A stretch of DNA of 64,000 nt from Siphonodentalium dalli (lineage: Eukaryota > Mollusca > Scaphopoda > Gadilida > Siphonodentaliidae). Position 1 is the stretch's first letter, and each line of letters begins with the position of its first letter. A model generated the notes under the pieces. The model made no database searches, was not told where the DNA came from, and saw nothing but the letters and a program-made list of their open reading frames with translations. The position numbers and the translations under genes were made by a program. This document shows, piece by piece, positions 51,444 to 62,059 of this stretch. The DNA lies in the NCBI GenBank assembly GCA_032622095.1, contig CP136061.1, positions 314,001 through 378,000 on the forward strand, written 5' to 3'.

Positions 51444-51919
51444 CAGACAACCTATGTCTATATTGATTGAATAGACTCACAAAATGGCATCAATAAGTCA
51501 AGAAGATTATACTCTGATTTGTATTTTTTGGACGGGTTTTGTACAGAAATGAATATCTGCTCTCAAACCTGCATATTTTTGAGTGAATGTTCTTTTTTAC
51601 AAATTTAACTATACTCAAATAAACTCCATGATCTTTAATGCCGCACCAGCGTGGCTCAAATCACTCAAATAAACTCCATGATATTTTACTGATTGGACAA
51701 CTTAATTTCAAAGTATTACAGTCTATCTTGGTGTAAACAGTATTTAATCCATATAATTCATAAAGTAATTACAATATAATAACAAGTTATGGTATGGAGG
51801 GGATTCGACAACAAGCTGATAGCTCACATGTGTCGTCTCTGGTTATGGTGTGACTGAGTCTATCTTCGTCATTCAGTTGAATTTTATAAATTACCTTGTG
51901 TTCTGTTCTCTTTCTCCAG

Positions 51920-52065
51920 GATGAAAGTAGTCGAGAAGTTACTCACATTCAGTTCTTATCGGGCTCTGATTTCACCGACACGGCCAGTCTTCATGATTTC
52001 CTACTGCTGCTATCGGAGGCGAGAAGTTATCAACAAATCAATGGGCGATTCCTGGTTCATTGCAG
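51920..52065 (+). CDS. Receptor-type tyrosine phosphatase, D2 exon (WPD loop to active-site Cys)
   Basis: 48 codons plus two bases, from DESSREVTHIQFLSGSD to NGRFLVHC. The acceptor is TTTCTCCAG. The donor is TGCAG|GTTAAT, splitting a serine codon (AG + T) completed by the next exon. In active PTPs this segment carries the WPD loop; here the equivalent position reads GSD, so the Trp and Pro are missing although Asp remains. VHC is the start of the phosphate-binding loop and the nucleophile-position Cys is kept. This degeneration is typical of membrane-distal D2 domains, which mostly regulate or bind rather than catalyse. Confidence 0.9.
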
Positions 52066-52403
52066 GTTAATTTCAATCAGCAATTTTATATATAATCAAT
52101 CTACCAACAACCCATCAATATGTTGTTTTAGTGTACGTCGATGGTTCATTCCTGGTTCATTGCAGGTTATTTTCTATCAGCACATATTTGTGTAAACAAT
52201 ATATGAACAACCCAATCAATACATGTACATGTATATCGATACATGTACATGTATATTGTTTTACCCTTACCAAATTTCCCTACCCTAATTTCTCATGAGT
52301 TTCTCCTGTGAAACTCATGCTAGTTTCTCACATGAGTTTCACAGTAGTTTTTTAAGATGCAAATGAGGTGGGTGGAGCTCTAATATATAAGTGTACATTA
52401 CAG

Positions 52404-53626
52404 TAGGGCCCGACGAATCGGCAATTTCAACATCGAATCGAATCTCGAATCGAATCAGGATAATGATTCGAAATCGAATCGAATCTCGAATCGAATCTTT
52501 TTCAAACACTTTAGTAGATTCGCGGTACCGATCGGTGGAAGGTACGAGCAAAAATGGGTGCAAATGTCAGATGATTTTATAACGTCGGTGAGATAACTCA
52601 GATTACGAAGAAGGTTCATTGAACTTAATTTCTATGACATGATATATATAAATACAATATTTAATCACAGTTTAAAACAGTTTAATATATGAGAATGGCA
52701 CGACACCATTTCATATTTTGTGCCACTGCCAGTATGCGTGAAGTTCTCGAAAGAAAGCAGTTTGGAACTTTGGAGTTAATGGAGTCTGATTCGAGTCATT
52801 GCAAACGGGAACTCTTCTGCGCATGTACGCTTCACCTTGTCGCGCACAGCAGGCACGCGCGATATCAAAATTGCGCATCGTCACTTAATTGGGAATAGCG
52901 CATACGCAAACGGGATTACAGAGAACTATATATAGTATCCCAACTTGGGCCTATCTGTCGGAAAGCTGAATGGTTAACAAATTATATTCCATTTCCCGGA
53001 TAAAGATGTTGGTCGGATTTCGAGATAGCATGATGGAGCCCAAAATGTTTATTTAATATATTTATATCGTTTTAATTTTGAGTTAAAAAAAATATGATAT
53101 TATTTGATTGATCTGAGTAACGCAATATAGGCTTTTCTGGTAAGAATGTCAGATACCGACATACAAATATGTCCCACAAGAAATTCACTAACTTCAGTAT
53201 CGCGACATTTCTGGTTTTATGTGGTGGAGGAAACCGTGTGCGTTACGATTATGGTACAACCGCGATGAACACGCAAACCATCACAGACCTATACCTGCAT
53301 GCTGCACAAGTTGCACCGACCTTCCACGAGTAACCAGCACTGGGACTGGTGGGGCAATATATACGAGCAGTGAGCTTTTGGGCAACTTACCCTATACACA
53401 TTGGACCATGGTGGTCACACATGGTCGCGGAAGGAGACATGTGTTAAGTATACGTATTGGGGATAATATGAATAATTTTTATAGATAATGCAGTCTATTC
53501 CCAGTGATAAAGAACTTATATATAACGATTCGAAATATCCCGAATCACCCGACCGCTTTCGAATCGAATCGAATCGGAATGTAAGATTCGAAATTGAATC
53601 GAATCTCGAAGCTTCGTCGGGCCCTA
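52404..53626. mobile_element. Non-autonomous hAT-type element, 1,223 bp
   Basis: Ends TAGGGCCCGACGAA and its complement TTCGTCGGGCCCTA, each followed inward by GAATCGAATC-type repeats. An 8-bp direct duplication CATTACAG flanks it exactly (52396-52403 and 53627-53634). An 8-bp target duplication and TAGGGCCCGAC-like ends are hAT features. Internal frames (69 aa at 52689, 89 aa at 53219) show no transposase or BED-finger pattern. Confidence 0.88.
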
Positions 53627-53808
53627 CATTACAGGTAATTTTTAATCAGCAATTATAGTTATTACACACTTAGTCGTGATTTATAAGTATTTCTTGATGA
53701 ATTAAAAGTGATAATGTCACACCTGTGAATTATGTCACCGGTGAGAGCACGCGATTATTGACAGTTCCGTTCTAAGCCGGGACTATTTTCACTTTCTATG
53801 GCTCAAAC

Positions 53809-54510
53809 ATGGTTGAAGTTGAACAGAAACGAACTGCTAACGATGATGCAGAAGCAGTTAATAAACCGGTAAATGAAGAAGAATCTTATGTCACGTTATC
53901 ATCGAAACCAATTGATTATTCTGTTTATTACACACTTTCAACCACTAATTTTGACTCCGATGATCCAGACGATGTCATATTCCAGTCAAATGAACTATAA
54001 AAAATTCCATGTGAATAATAAATTTATTCAGTTCCGAGCTAAATTTCCACGTCTTGCTCTTCGAGTGTTTGTTTACGTCGATGATTAAAATATTGTCACT
54101 TCAAAACATAGTTTTCTACTTTTAGCACGATTTCCAAACATTTCATGTATGAACCAACATTATTTACACACACCATCAGAATCTTCACAATATCCCGTCC
54201 CAAGTGCCATGCTTGTTCGGTCAGAATAAACACAAATTCAACAGAAATTTTCCGAAACTTTAAAAAATGAATCGCACCAAAGTGAATCAAAATAATGAGG
54301 TCAATCTGTATCGTTACATCACAATTATTTAAATTATGTGTCCATCCGCGTAACTGCACTCGCAACTGTACGTTGGGGTTCAAAATGGGAGAATCAGTTG
54401 ATCTGGGCTTATTTTGTCACATCTTCTCTTTAGAATTAGCAACTTTTAGTGGTTGAAAGTGTGTAATAAACAGAATAATCAATTGGTTTCGATGATAACA
54501 TGACAAAATT
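53809..54510. repeat. Inverted repeat with a short frame in its left arm
   Basis: GTTATCATCGAAACCAATTG ... CACACTTTCAACCACTAA (53892-53953) is the complement of 54446-54505. The left arm includes a 63-aa frame (53809-54000; MVEVEQKRTAND to DVIFQSNEL), acidic and without a recognised domain. The pair probably marks a foldback element. Whether the frame is coding cannot be told. Confidence 0.5.
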
Positions 54511-54713
54511 CACTCGGGTAGCTGGTCCTATTGGTAAAACCCTCGTTCGCTCCGCTCACTTGGGTTTTACCAGGCCCGGCTCCCCTTGTGAATTATGTCA
54601 CGTAATCATCGACACCATGCACTTGATTACTCTCCATATAATCAATCGACGAACAACCGAATCAATTTGTTGCTGAAGTCCAAGGATTAATGTTTGTCTT
54701 ATTAAAAGATATA

Positions 54714-54938
54714 AATTTATTGAATAGCGATGCAGAATGATATTTATTGAATAGCGAGGCAGAATGATATTTATTGAATAGCGAGGCAGAACGATATTTA
54801 TCGAATAGCGAGGCAGAATGATATTTATTGAATAGCGAGGCAGGATGATATTTATTGAATAGCGAGGCAGAACGATATTTATTGAATAGTGAGGCAGAAT
54901 GATATTTATTGAATAGCGAGGCAGAATGATATTTATTT
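54714..54938. repeat. 27-bp minisatellite, about 8 copies
   Basis: The unit TTTATTGAATAGCGAGGCAG plus AATGATA repeats with few substitutions. Because 27 is a multiple of three, the reverse strand reads as a 9-residue repeat (NKYHSASLF). Nothing else suggests that it is translated, and it lies inside an intron of the phosphatase gene. Confidence 0.9.
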
Positions 54939-55580
54939 CGCAAGTATTGCTTTATTTATTTTTTTTATTTACTGCAAAATACAGAAGATTTCAAAACGTT
55001 TAATAACAATATTTGTCTTCTTGCACAAATGCAAACTGATTATGTAGACAACATCATTGACGACGTCAGCAATAACTGAATATGTCTTCACTAAATTATG
55101 AAATATATGCTACATAAATAATACATGTTCAATTTAGTAAAGCAATAATGACCTAAAGTTCCGTAGATTACAAGCTAGGCGTGCAATTAACAAAAAACAA
55201 CACAGATATATGAGCAGGTTACTGCTATAACAGTCGTTTGTCATGCCACGACATAAAACTCGAACCTATTGTTCTCGTATTAACCTAACGTCATGACAAA
55301 CTTGTGCAATAGCATTAACCAGTTAACATGTTTGTGTCATTCGATTTATATACAAATACAGAAGAGAATGAAGACGATCGATTAGACATTTACCCTCCAA
55401 TACATCTATTGTGAACACTCTTAAAGATATGTCAGCATGCATTCAGAACTTACAATATAACACAATGAACTAAGTCGGGACATATTCACACACCTGGAGA
55501 ATATGTGAGGAAAATCTCATGATGTGACTCAAGGGTCACTCATGTGCTAAATATTGATTGTTTGAAATGTATAGAATGTA

Positions 55581-55684
55581 CAGTAATGCCCTAAATAATC
55601 GACTCCGTAACCACAGCAGAATTATGGGTAATTTTTCAGGATTTAGTTGGAAATATGGCTTGTTGCCATTCACCTGAAAGCTCT
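55581..55684. mobile_element. Single-arm MITE remnant next to an exon
   Basis: Starts CAGTAATGCCCTAAATAATC after TA and continues through GGATTTAG and ATATGGCTTGTTGCCATTCA, but the second arm is absent. It ends about 90 bp before the acceptor of the next exon. A similar single arm lies at 58958-59055. Confidence 0.75.
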
Positions 55685-55775
55685 CATTGAGCGGGGGATG
55701 GGGACACCCCTTCCAAATCTTCTCAGGTCCATTCCCAAACCCCATATAAATAAATAAAAATTGCTTATCTTTCAG

Positions 55776-55911
55776 TGACGGTATTGGTGCTACTGGGGTG
55801 TTCATTGCTGCCTGCTACCTCGTAGATCAGGGTGGGGTGGAAAACAGCGTGAATGTGTTTAGTTGTGTCGAGCAGCTACGTGGACAGCGGGCGGACATGG
55901 TTCCCAAGCTT
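55776..55911 (+). CDS. Receptor-type tyrosine phosphatase, D2 exon (DGIGATG loop)
   Basis: One base plus 45 codons. Joined to the previous exon it reads VHCSDGIGATGVFIAACYLV and continues to CVEQLRGQRADMVPKL. The canonical active-site signature is HCSAGxGRTG; here Ala is Asp and the essential Arg is Ala, which predicts an inactive pseudophosphatase. The downstream VFxxVxxLRxQRxxMV helix is well conserved, so the fold is intact. The acceptor is TATCTTTCAG. The donor is CTT|GTAAGT, and the last ~20 exon bases plus this donor are the seed of the following 42-bp repeat array. Confidence 0.92.
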
Positions 55912-56590
55912 GTAAGTCTTATTGTCCGATATAGGACTGACATGGTTCCTAAGGGTGTACGTCATATCTCATATAGGACCGACATGGTTCCTAAGGGTGT
56001 AAGTCCTATCTCATATAGGACCGACATGGTTCCTAAGGGTGTAAGCCTTATCTCATATAGGACCGACATGGTTCCTAAGGGTGTAAGTCATATCTCATAT
56101 AGGACCGACATGGTTCCTAAGGGTGTAAGTCATATCTCATATAGGACCGACATGGTTTCTAAGGGTGTAAGTCATATCTCATATAGGACCGACATGGTTC
56201 CTAAGGGTGTAAGTCATACCTGTGTCATTTTATAAAGAACCAACATGGTGCCAACGCTTGTAATTCATATTATTCCATATAGGACCAATATGGTTTCTAG
56301 ACGTGTAAGTCATATCATCTCATATATGACCAACATGGTTCCTAAGGTTTTTAGTCATATAATTCCAAACCGGGTTGGCATGGACCCTTGGCATCTACTA
56401 TCAAGTGGACATGGGGCCCTAGGCTTGTATGCCATATCTCCTACTACCGGGTGGACATGGGACATATACTTTTAAGCCATATCATATATGGTGGAGATGG
56501 GCCATAGGGTTGGAAGTCATATCATATACTACCTGGTGGAGATGGGCCATAGGCTTGTAAGCCATATCATCTACTATCAGGTATGGAAAC
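55894..56590 (+). repeat. 42-bp minisatellite containing exon end and splice donor
   Basis: The unit GACATGGTTCCTAAGGGTGT plus AAGTCATATCTCATATAGGACC starts at 55894 (within the exon), 55939, 55981, 56023, 56065, 56107, 56149 and 56191, and then decays to about 56590. Most units repeat a GTAAGT donor. As 42 is divisible by three, the frame stays open to 56235, reading TDMVPKGVSHISYR repeats, so use of a downstream donor or intron retention would append 14-residue repeats. There are 16 or so units counting the degenerate ones. Confidence 0.92.
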
Positions 56591-56732
56591 CATACATACA
56601 TGTATGGTGATCTTATAAAAAATTCCAATGATTGCCATCAAGTCTTATAAAGACTGCATGTTCACATTCTGTTTCCCAAAAGCAGTAGATTATAAAGAGC
56701 TCTCATATCAAACAGTGCATCTTTTAGTTTAA

Positions 56733-57020
56733 CCCTTTCAGTGCCAGTGATGTTAGAGCTCTTTCCATCAATGTATCACATTATTATAATCAATAAATTT
56801 GAAAAATTATCAAGGAAATATGGGTTGATACAAAAATTGGATTTGGCACTGAAAGGGTTAAAGATCTCATATCAAACAGTGCATCTTTTAGTTTAACCCT
56901 TTCAGTGCCAGTGATGTTAGAGCTCTTTCCACCAATGTATCACATTATTATAATCAATAAAATTGAAAAATTATCAAGGAAATATGGGTTGATACAAAAA
57001 TTGGACTTGCACTGAAAGTG
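56733..57020. mobile_element. Two tandem copies of a TTAA-flanked MITE
   Basis: CCCTTTCAGTGCCA ... TGGCACTGAAAGGG lies between TTAA at 56729-56732 and 56858-56861. A second, slightly diverged copy is at 56897-57020, also bounded by TTAA. CCC...GGG ends with TTAA duplication point to piggyBac-type MITEs. The ~164-bp spacing includes shared flank (ATCAAACAGTGCATC), so the pair arose by tandem duplication, not by two insertions. Confidence 0.8.
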
Positions 57021-57125
57021 TTAAAGATCTGACAACAAAGGACTGATATGGTTTGTAATCTTTTTATTTCTCACACACAATATGGTAAATTACAAAATCA
57101 CTGAGTATACTATAGATAAAAGGTT

Positions 57126-57377
57126 AATTATCAGGAGGGCGCAGGGAGAAGTTAATTATCAGGAGGGCGCAGGGAGGAAATAATTATCAGGAGGGCGCAG
57201 GGAGGAAATAATTATCAGGAGGGTGCAGGGAGGAGTTAATTATCAGGAGGGAGCAGGGAGGAGTTAATTATCAGGAGGGCGCAGGGAGGAGTTAATTATC
57301 AGGAGGGTGCAGGGAGGAGTTAATTATCAGGAGGGCGCAGAGAGGAGTTAATTATCAGGAGGGTGCAGGGAGGAGTT
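57126..57377. repeat. 28-bp minisatellite, 9 copies
   Basis: The unit AATTATCAGGAGGGCGCAGG plus GAGGAGTT, with GCGC/GTGC/GAGC variants between copies. Purine-rich on the + strand. It lies inside the last visible intron. Confidence 0.92.
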
Positions 57378-57417
57378 GTGATACTCGATAAGAAATTAGA
57401 CTTAATCTCTGATTATT

Positions 57418-58510
57418 ATACCCCTTTTTTTTTTTTAAAGGGGGTATACTGTTTTGCACCTGTCCGTCCGTACGTCCGTCCGATGTCTGTTCATGTCATA
57501 ACTTGAACAATAGTGCTCGGATCTCAATGAAATTAGGTATGGATGTTCACTACTATGAGGACATTAAATAGAGTGTTCCATCGTTTTGTTCAGATTTTCC
57601 ATTCTAGAGTTATTCATCTTTGTTTATCTGGAAATGTTGAATTTTTGGTCCATCTGGTGTCTGTTCATGTCGTAACTTCAACAGTTGTGCTGGGATCTCA
57701 ATGGAATTTGGTATGGATGTTCACAATTATGAGGACATTAAATAGAGGGTTCCATTGTTTTGTTCGGATTTTCCATTCTAGAGTTATTCATCTTTGTTTA
57801 TCTGGAAATGTTGGTTTTTTGGTCCGTCTGGTGTCTGTTCATGTCATAACATGAACAGTAGTGCTCGGATCTCAATGAAATTTAGTATGGATGTTCACTA
57901 CTATGAGGGCATTCAATAGAGGGTTCCATCGTTTTGTTCGGATTTTCTATTCTAGAGTTATTCATCTTTGTTTATCTGGAAATGTTGGCTTTTTGGTCTC
58001 TGGTGTCTGTTCATGTCATAACTTCAACAGTTGTGCTGGGATCTCAATGAAATTTGGTATGGATGTTCACTACTATGAGGACATTAAAAATAGGGTTCCA
58101 TCGTTTTGTTCGGATTTTCCATTCTAGAGTTATACATCTTTGTTTATCTGGAAATGTTGGCTTTTTGGTCTGTCTGTTCATGTCGTAACTTCAACAGTTG
58201 TGCTGGGATCTCAATGAAATTTGGTATGGATGTTCACCACTGTGAGGACATTCAATAGGGGGTTCCATTGTTCTGTTTGGCTTTTCCATTCTAGAGTTAT
58301 TCAAGTTTGTTTATCTGGACATGTTGGCTGTTTGGTCCATCCGATGTCTGTTCAGGTCATAACTTGGAACAGTAATGCTTGGATCTCAATGAAATTTTGT
58401 ATGGATGTTCACCACTATGAGGACATTTAATGGCACATTCAACTGTTTTGTTGTTTTTTTTGTGCTATAGTTATTCATTTGTTATTAATTTAGCAGGCAT
58501 TCTGGCTGGA
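57418..58510. repeat. GGGGGTATACTG repeat with ~174-bp internal tandem
   Basis: A hairpin (TATACCCC, a T run, AAAGGGGGTATA) heads the block, followed by CCGTCCGTACGTCCGTCCGA and six ~174-bp repeats keyed by TATGGATGTTCAC (about 57538, 57713, 57888, 58058, 58226, 58400). This resembles repeats frequent in bivalves. Frames of 60-100 aa across it are an artefact of the periodicity. Confidence 0.8.
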
Positions 58511-60065
58511 CAGTAGATAAGACAGACATTCACATGAACAAAAACTAAAACAACATGCGGAAATATTTATAAAACCATACAAGATCATACAACACGTACA
58601 CAAACCAAAATCAACATGACAAATTTAGCAATACACTGACATACCATGCATAAACATTACAACAAAGACAAGTGGGATTCGGAATATATTGATGTGTGAC
58701 CAGATTAATGAGGTCTTGTCAATTACTGAGATAAATTGAAAAGAAATGATTGATGAATAATATTCTGCTTAATGAATATCGAAGAGGTCGAATTTGAGGC
58801 GAACTTGAGGCACTGCAAATGACTAAATTTAGGGCCGGTTTGGTGGGCATTTTAAATTCACGAATGTCCGTCTTGTCAGCGTAGCGACAGAAATAAAAGT
58901 GCCTGAAAACTTAATTACCGCCAAAATGAATGACTATAGTTTAGACAGTGAATCATACAGTAATGCTCTAAGTAATCGACTTCTTAACCACAGCAGAATT
59001 ATGGGAAACTTTGCAGGATTTAGTCGGAAATATGGCTTGTTGCCATTCATCGGAAAACTCTCACTTTAAAACAAACTTCAGCCCAAAATTTACTCGACGG
59101 GGAAGTCGTGTGAGATTGCCATTTAATCATATAGCGTGAATTCCAATCATAAAACCACTTTAGTGTCGGGGAAAATCGGATACATCTTCCCATTATTTTC
59201 TTGAAATAAACACGCCAGATCGGAAGTTGAAGGGACGTAACTCGCATGACAATAAACAAGATCTAGTTTCCGGGCGGCGAACCGATAATGAACTAGGCTT
59301 CTCATTATCGGCCCGCTGTTTAGGTAACAATACGCTATTTGGAACGCCCCGAAAAACATCAATGGCCTAGAGAACGCCCTATAAAGTGGTAATAATAATT
59401 ATTGATGCATGCTTACCACGGTAATACCACCTGAGAATTAGCTTATTTGTAAACAAATAATGACCATGTATGTTAAAATGTCTGAATACATGGTTAACGA
59501 CGTTATATTGGACATGTTAATTTGTAGATTATTAAGATATCATGCGATCTGTTAGATGGAAACTCACTTATTTTGATGTGTTAATAAACTCAACCTGGAC
59601 GAGTACAAGAAAAACTCATACTGTACACAACATTGTATAATGACATTTTTATTATCCATCTCTATGTTTATCCAAATTTTGGGAATACAACTTTTGTGGT
59701 TATTTTTGGTATTTGTCAGCACTTAATTCTCTATAAAAGCCTGTATTATGATCATCAGAAAACATGATTTGGAATAGTAAACACGGAAATGAAAAAAAAA
59801 CTCAGTGCGGAAGTGAAACATCTGCTAAATCCAACAGTGTTGCGCGTGCATCACAATTTCACCGATTCATTTCGCAATAGAGTTAATTCGTGACATCACA
59901 GAGTCCCGATAAAAAGTCATATTGCACACTTGGGAGTCCAATATGACATTCAGGAGTCCAATATGACTTTTTCCCTGATTATCACGTGGCAGCTTTTGCC
60001 CAATCAGAAATAGTGTTAGTTAAGGGATCGATAATAATATATATATCTGTTTCCAATTTTTTCAG
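58511..60065 (+). other. 3' part of the last visible intron
   Basis: Contains a single-arm MITE remnant (58958-59055) and a short duplicated phrase AGTCCAATATGAC (59935 and 59955). Otherwise nothing is recognised on either strand. It ends in a clear pyrimidine-rich acceptor, CCAATTTTTTCAG. Confidence 0.6.
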
Positions 60066-60245
60066 GACCAGTATAAATTTCTGCATGAGGCAGTTAACAA
60101 GGCATTTATAGACAGAACGTATGACACATTTCCAAACCCAACACCGGCTACTTACTACCAACTGAAGAGGCATGAATCTGCTGACATGTATTCGAACGTG
60201 ACCCAAGATGGAGACAATGTGTATGATGAACTCAGTGCTGTCTGA
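60066..60245 (+). CDS. Receptor-type tyrosine phosphatase, last coding exon and stop
   Basis: 59 codons plus TGA (60243-60245). Starts DQYKFLHEAVNKAFIDRTYD, the conserved last helix of a PTP domain, then has a 30-residue tail ending in NVYDELSAV. The tail holds YSNV and YDEL separated by seven residues, close to the ITAM spacing YxxI/L-x(6-8)-YxxI/L, though the first motif ends in Val. They could bind SH2 proteins when phosphorylated, or act as YxxPhi endocytic signals. The phase (0) matches the previous donor. A second stop-like TAG follows directly. No AATAAA was noticed nearby. Confidence 0.9.
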   Translation, partial: DQYKFLHEAVNKAFIDRTYDTFPNPTPATYYQLKRHESADMYSNVTQDGDNVYDELSAV

Positions 60246-60510
60246 TAGAGGAACCAGTCTTTATTTTCCAGCTTATATTAACATGGCTAAAGATGCAGAC
60301 AGTGCATATAATGATATCCGCACCGTAAGATAGAGGAAGCAGCCTATACTAAAGTGGTCAGTGATGTAGGCACTATATAGGATGAAATCAGCATTGCCTG
60401 CTTATGAAACCAGTCTATATTAACATCACGGGAGATGGAGAGATAATATATAAATGAAATCCATTATAATTGACTGGATATTGATGCAGACAGTGTCTAT
60501 AATGTGGGGA
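60189..60510 (+). repeat. 71-bp repeats copied from the tyrosine-motif tail
   Basis: The coding unit at 60189-60259 is followed, after a 14-nt insert (60260-60273), by units at 60274-60344, 60345-60415 and 60416 onward, then a shortened one near 60479. Each, read from its own TAT, gives Y-x-x-[VMI], seven residues, and then Y or a stop: YSNV/YDEL; YINM/YNDI; YTKV/stop-DEI; YINI/YK-stop. As 71 is not a multiple of three, the units cannot be one continuous frame. TTTATTTTCCAG before unit 2 resembles a splice acceptor. Confidence 0.8.
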
Positions 60511-60643
60511 TACAAGATGAATGTTTTTGATGAATAAGGGATGTTGATCTGCATCATGTGAGAGTTAAATACAGAACCGCCGCCTCCTCTTAAGTTATTA
60601 ATCTGATATATCAGATTACTAATCTGCTTTCACATATCACTTA

Positions 60644-61860
60644 TGGCGCGTTCACATGTAGCTGCAAGAAAATATCTGCAAGAAAATATCAGGTACAATT
60701 GCACACTGATATTTTCTTGCTGCAAAGATTATGCCCGTGAAAACGCGGCGGTTTAGACGGCATTGATTGAGCTCAATCAGAACAGTATTAGTCATGCTGG
60801 TTCAAGTGAATTGCATCCGGTAAACAACCTATAGTCCATTTTGGCAATTCATAGCTTTATGAAGTTTCCAAACCAACTGTTGACATGTATTACCGAAGTC
60901 GGGTGGGATGAGGCACCCACCGACCTGTAGCAACGTTACTGATCCCATGCATAAAGACCTTCTACATAATGAGAAAGTGGTCACGTTATTAAGAAATTTG
61001 GAAATGTTATAATTTCATAGTACATGCATGTGGGGTGACAAAAGTTATTATGGTTTTGTGGCAAATCGGATGACCCCACCACATATGAAGTTTTCCAGAG
61101 AATGTTGCTTGTTTCATGGGGCTGTAGTGTATATTACGTTACCGAACTTACATGGGGACATGAGTCCCCCGCCAACTATGGTCAAAGTTTTCACCAGTTG
61201 GAAACAATGTTAGTTGGAAATTTCACACCAACAATGAGATTGTTCTGGTAGTCTGATTTTTCAACCATTAATGTATGTGGAATTAGTGGTTTTAGACCAA
61301 CATTTGCATTTCTTTCTACTTTGGTCAAAATATTGGTTTGGAATTTCTTCTAGGCCCCTCCCTCGCCAGTGTCCGTCCAGTCAAAATTCAAGGCATGTGA
61401 GGTACCAGATGGGAAATTCAAAGACGATGGGAGGTGTGCAAATTGAATTATGTGATCTTGGGTCTTTGGCCTGATTCAAGAGGGGTGCAGTTGGAAATCC
61501 ATGGACATCCTCCATCAGCGGAAACCCTCAAAAGATATACGTCCCCATACATATCCATATAATAGTTCAGCGATTATGTCAAACAATCCAAAATGGAATT
61601 ACGAAGTCAATTGTTGAAACAGGCGATAATATTGATGGATCATAACTCGAGTGAGTGAACGGTTACCAGCGTGTCCATTATAGAGATTATTTAATAGATA
61701 CCTATGACCACCAATCGAGTTGAACATATATTACCCACAGGCGATAACACCAGTTTATTGCCTCCATCGAATATGTTCCTGTATTATTTTTTTTTTCATT
61801 GGTCAAGTAAGTCACATGGGGCATACCTGATATTTTCTTGCCCGTCATGTGTACGCGCCA
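60644..61860. mobile_element. PIF/Harbinger-like element, 1,217 bp
   Basis: Terminal repeats TGGCGCGTTCACATG and (complement of the right end) TGGCGCGTACACATG are flanked by TTA on both sides (60641-60643 and 61861-61863). A 3-bp TWA duplication and GC-rich CACA-type ends suit Harbinger. A subterminal GCAAGAAAATATCAG is mirrored at both ends and tandemly repeated on the left. No transposase or Myb-like frame is seen. Confidence 0.75.
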
Positions 61861-62059
61861 TTAACTCTTTCCCTGCCACCCGCCACCCCAGACGTACCCC
61901 CCAGTGCCACGCTTCCTGTACATATATCCATGTATTTCAGGTATATATGGGTAATACATTATATCTCAAGCAGTTTCTAATATAATTAGTTGAAACTTCA
62001 CATGTATATAGACATAGGTATACCCTGTCAAATGCCGCCGTGGACACGCCCACCAAGGT

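Larger units (their letters stand above)
49174..51919 (+). other. Intron with several transposon remnants
   Basis: Separates the YWP exon from the active-site exon. Both are phase 0 at this junction. Contents include a TIR element (49370-50018), a palindromic MITE (50422-50634), a nested inverted repeat (50692-51135) and a TTAA-type MITE (about 51190-51443). A further direct repeat of CTTTAATGCCGCACCAGCGT lies at 51402 and 51632. The rest shows nothing recognisable. Confidence 0.75.
52066..55775 (+). other. Intron (phase 2) with donor-like duplications and hAT insertion
   Basis: Begins with the true donor; a second copy of the exon end plus donor (CCTGGTTCATTGCAG then GTTATT) lies 100 bp downstream at 52151-52165. 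A third, diverged copy is split by the hAT-type element at 52404-53626. Further on are a ~62-bp inverted repeat pair (53888-53950 and 54448-54510), a 27-bp minisatellite (54714-54938) and a half MITE (55581-55684). About 55.0-55.55 kb shows nothing recognisable. Confidence 0.8.

Noticed and set aside
55912-56235. The 42-bp repeat as part of the normal coding exon
   Set aside because: The first donor (CTT|GTAAGT) joins in phase to DQYKFLHEAV, giving the expected PTP sequence. The repeat would insert unrelated residues into the domain. Kept as a possible isoform only.
57543-58430. Frames with repeated IFHSRVIHLCLSGNV phrases as a repeat protein
   Set aside because: They follow the ~174-bp non-coding repeat, shift frame between units and overlap a known type of dispersed bivalve repeat.
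60246-60510. Stop-codon read-through producing a multi-tyrosine tail
   Set aside because: The 71-bp period and the 14-nt insert put the following units out of frame, with several further stops.
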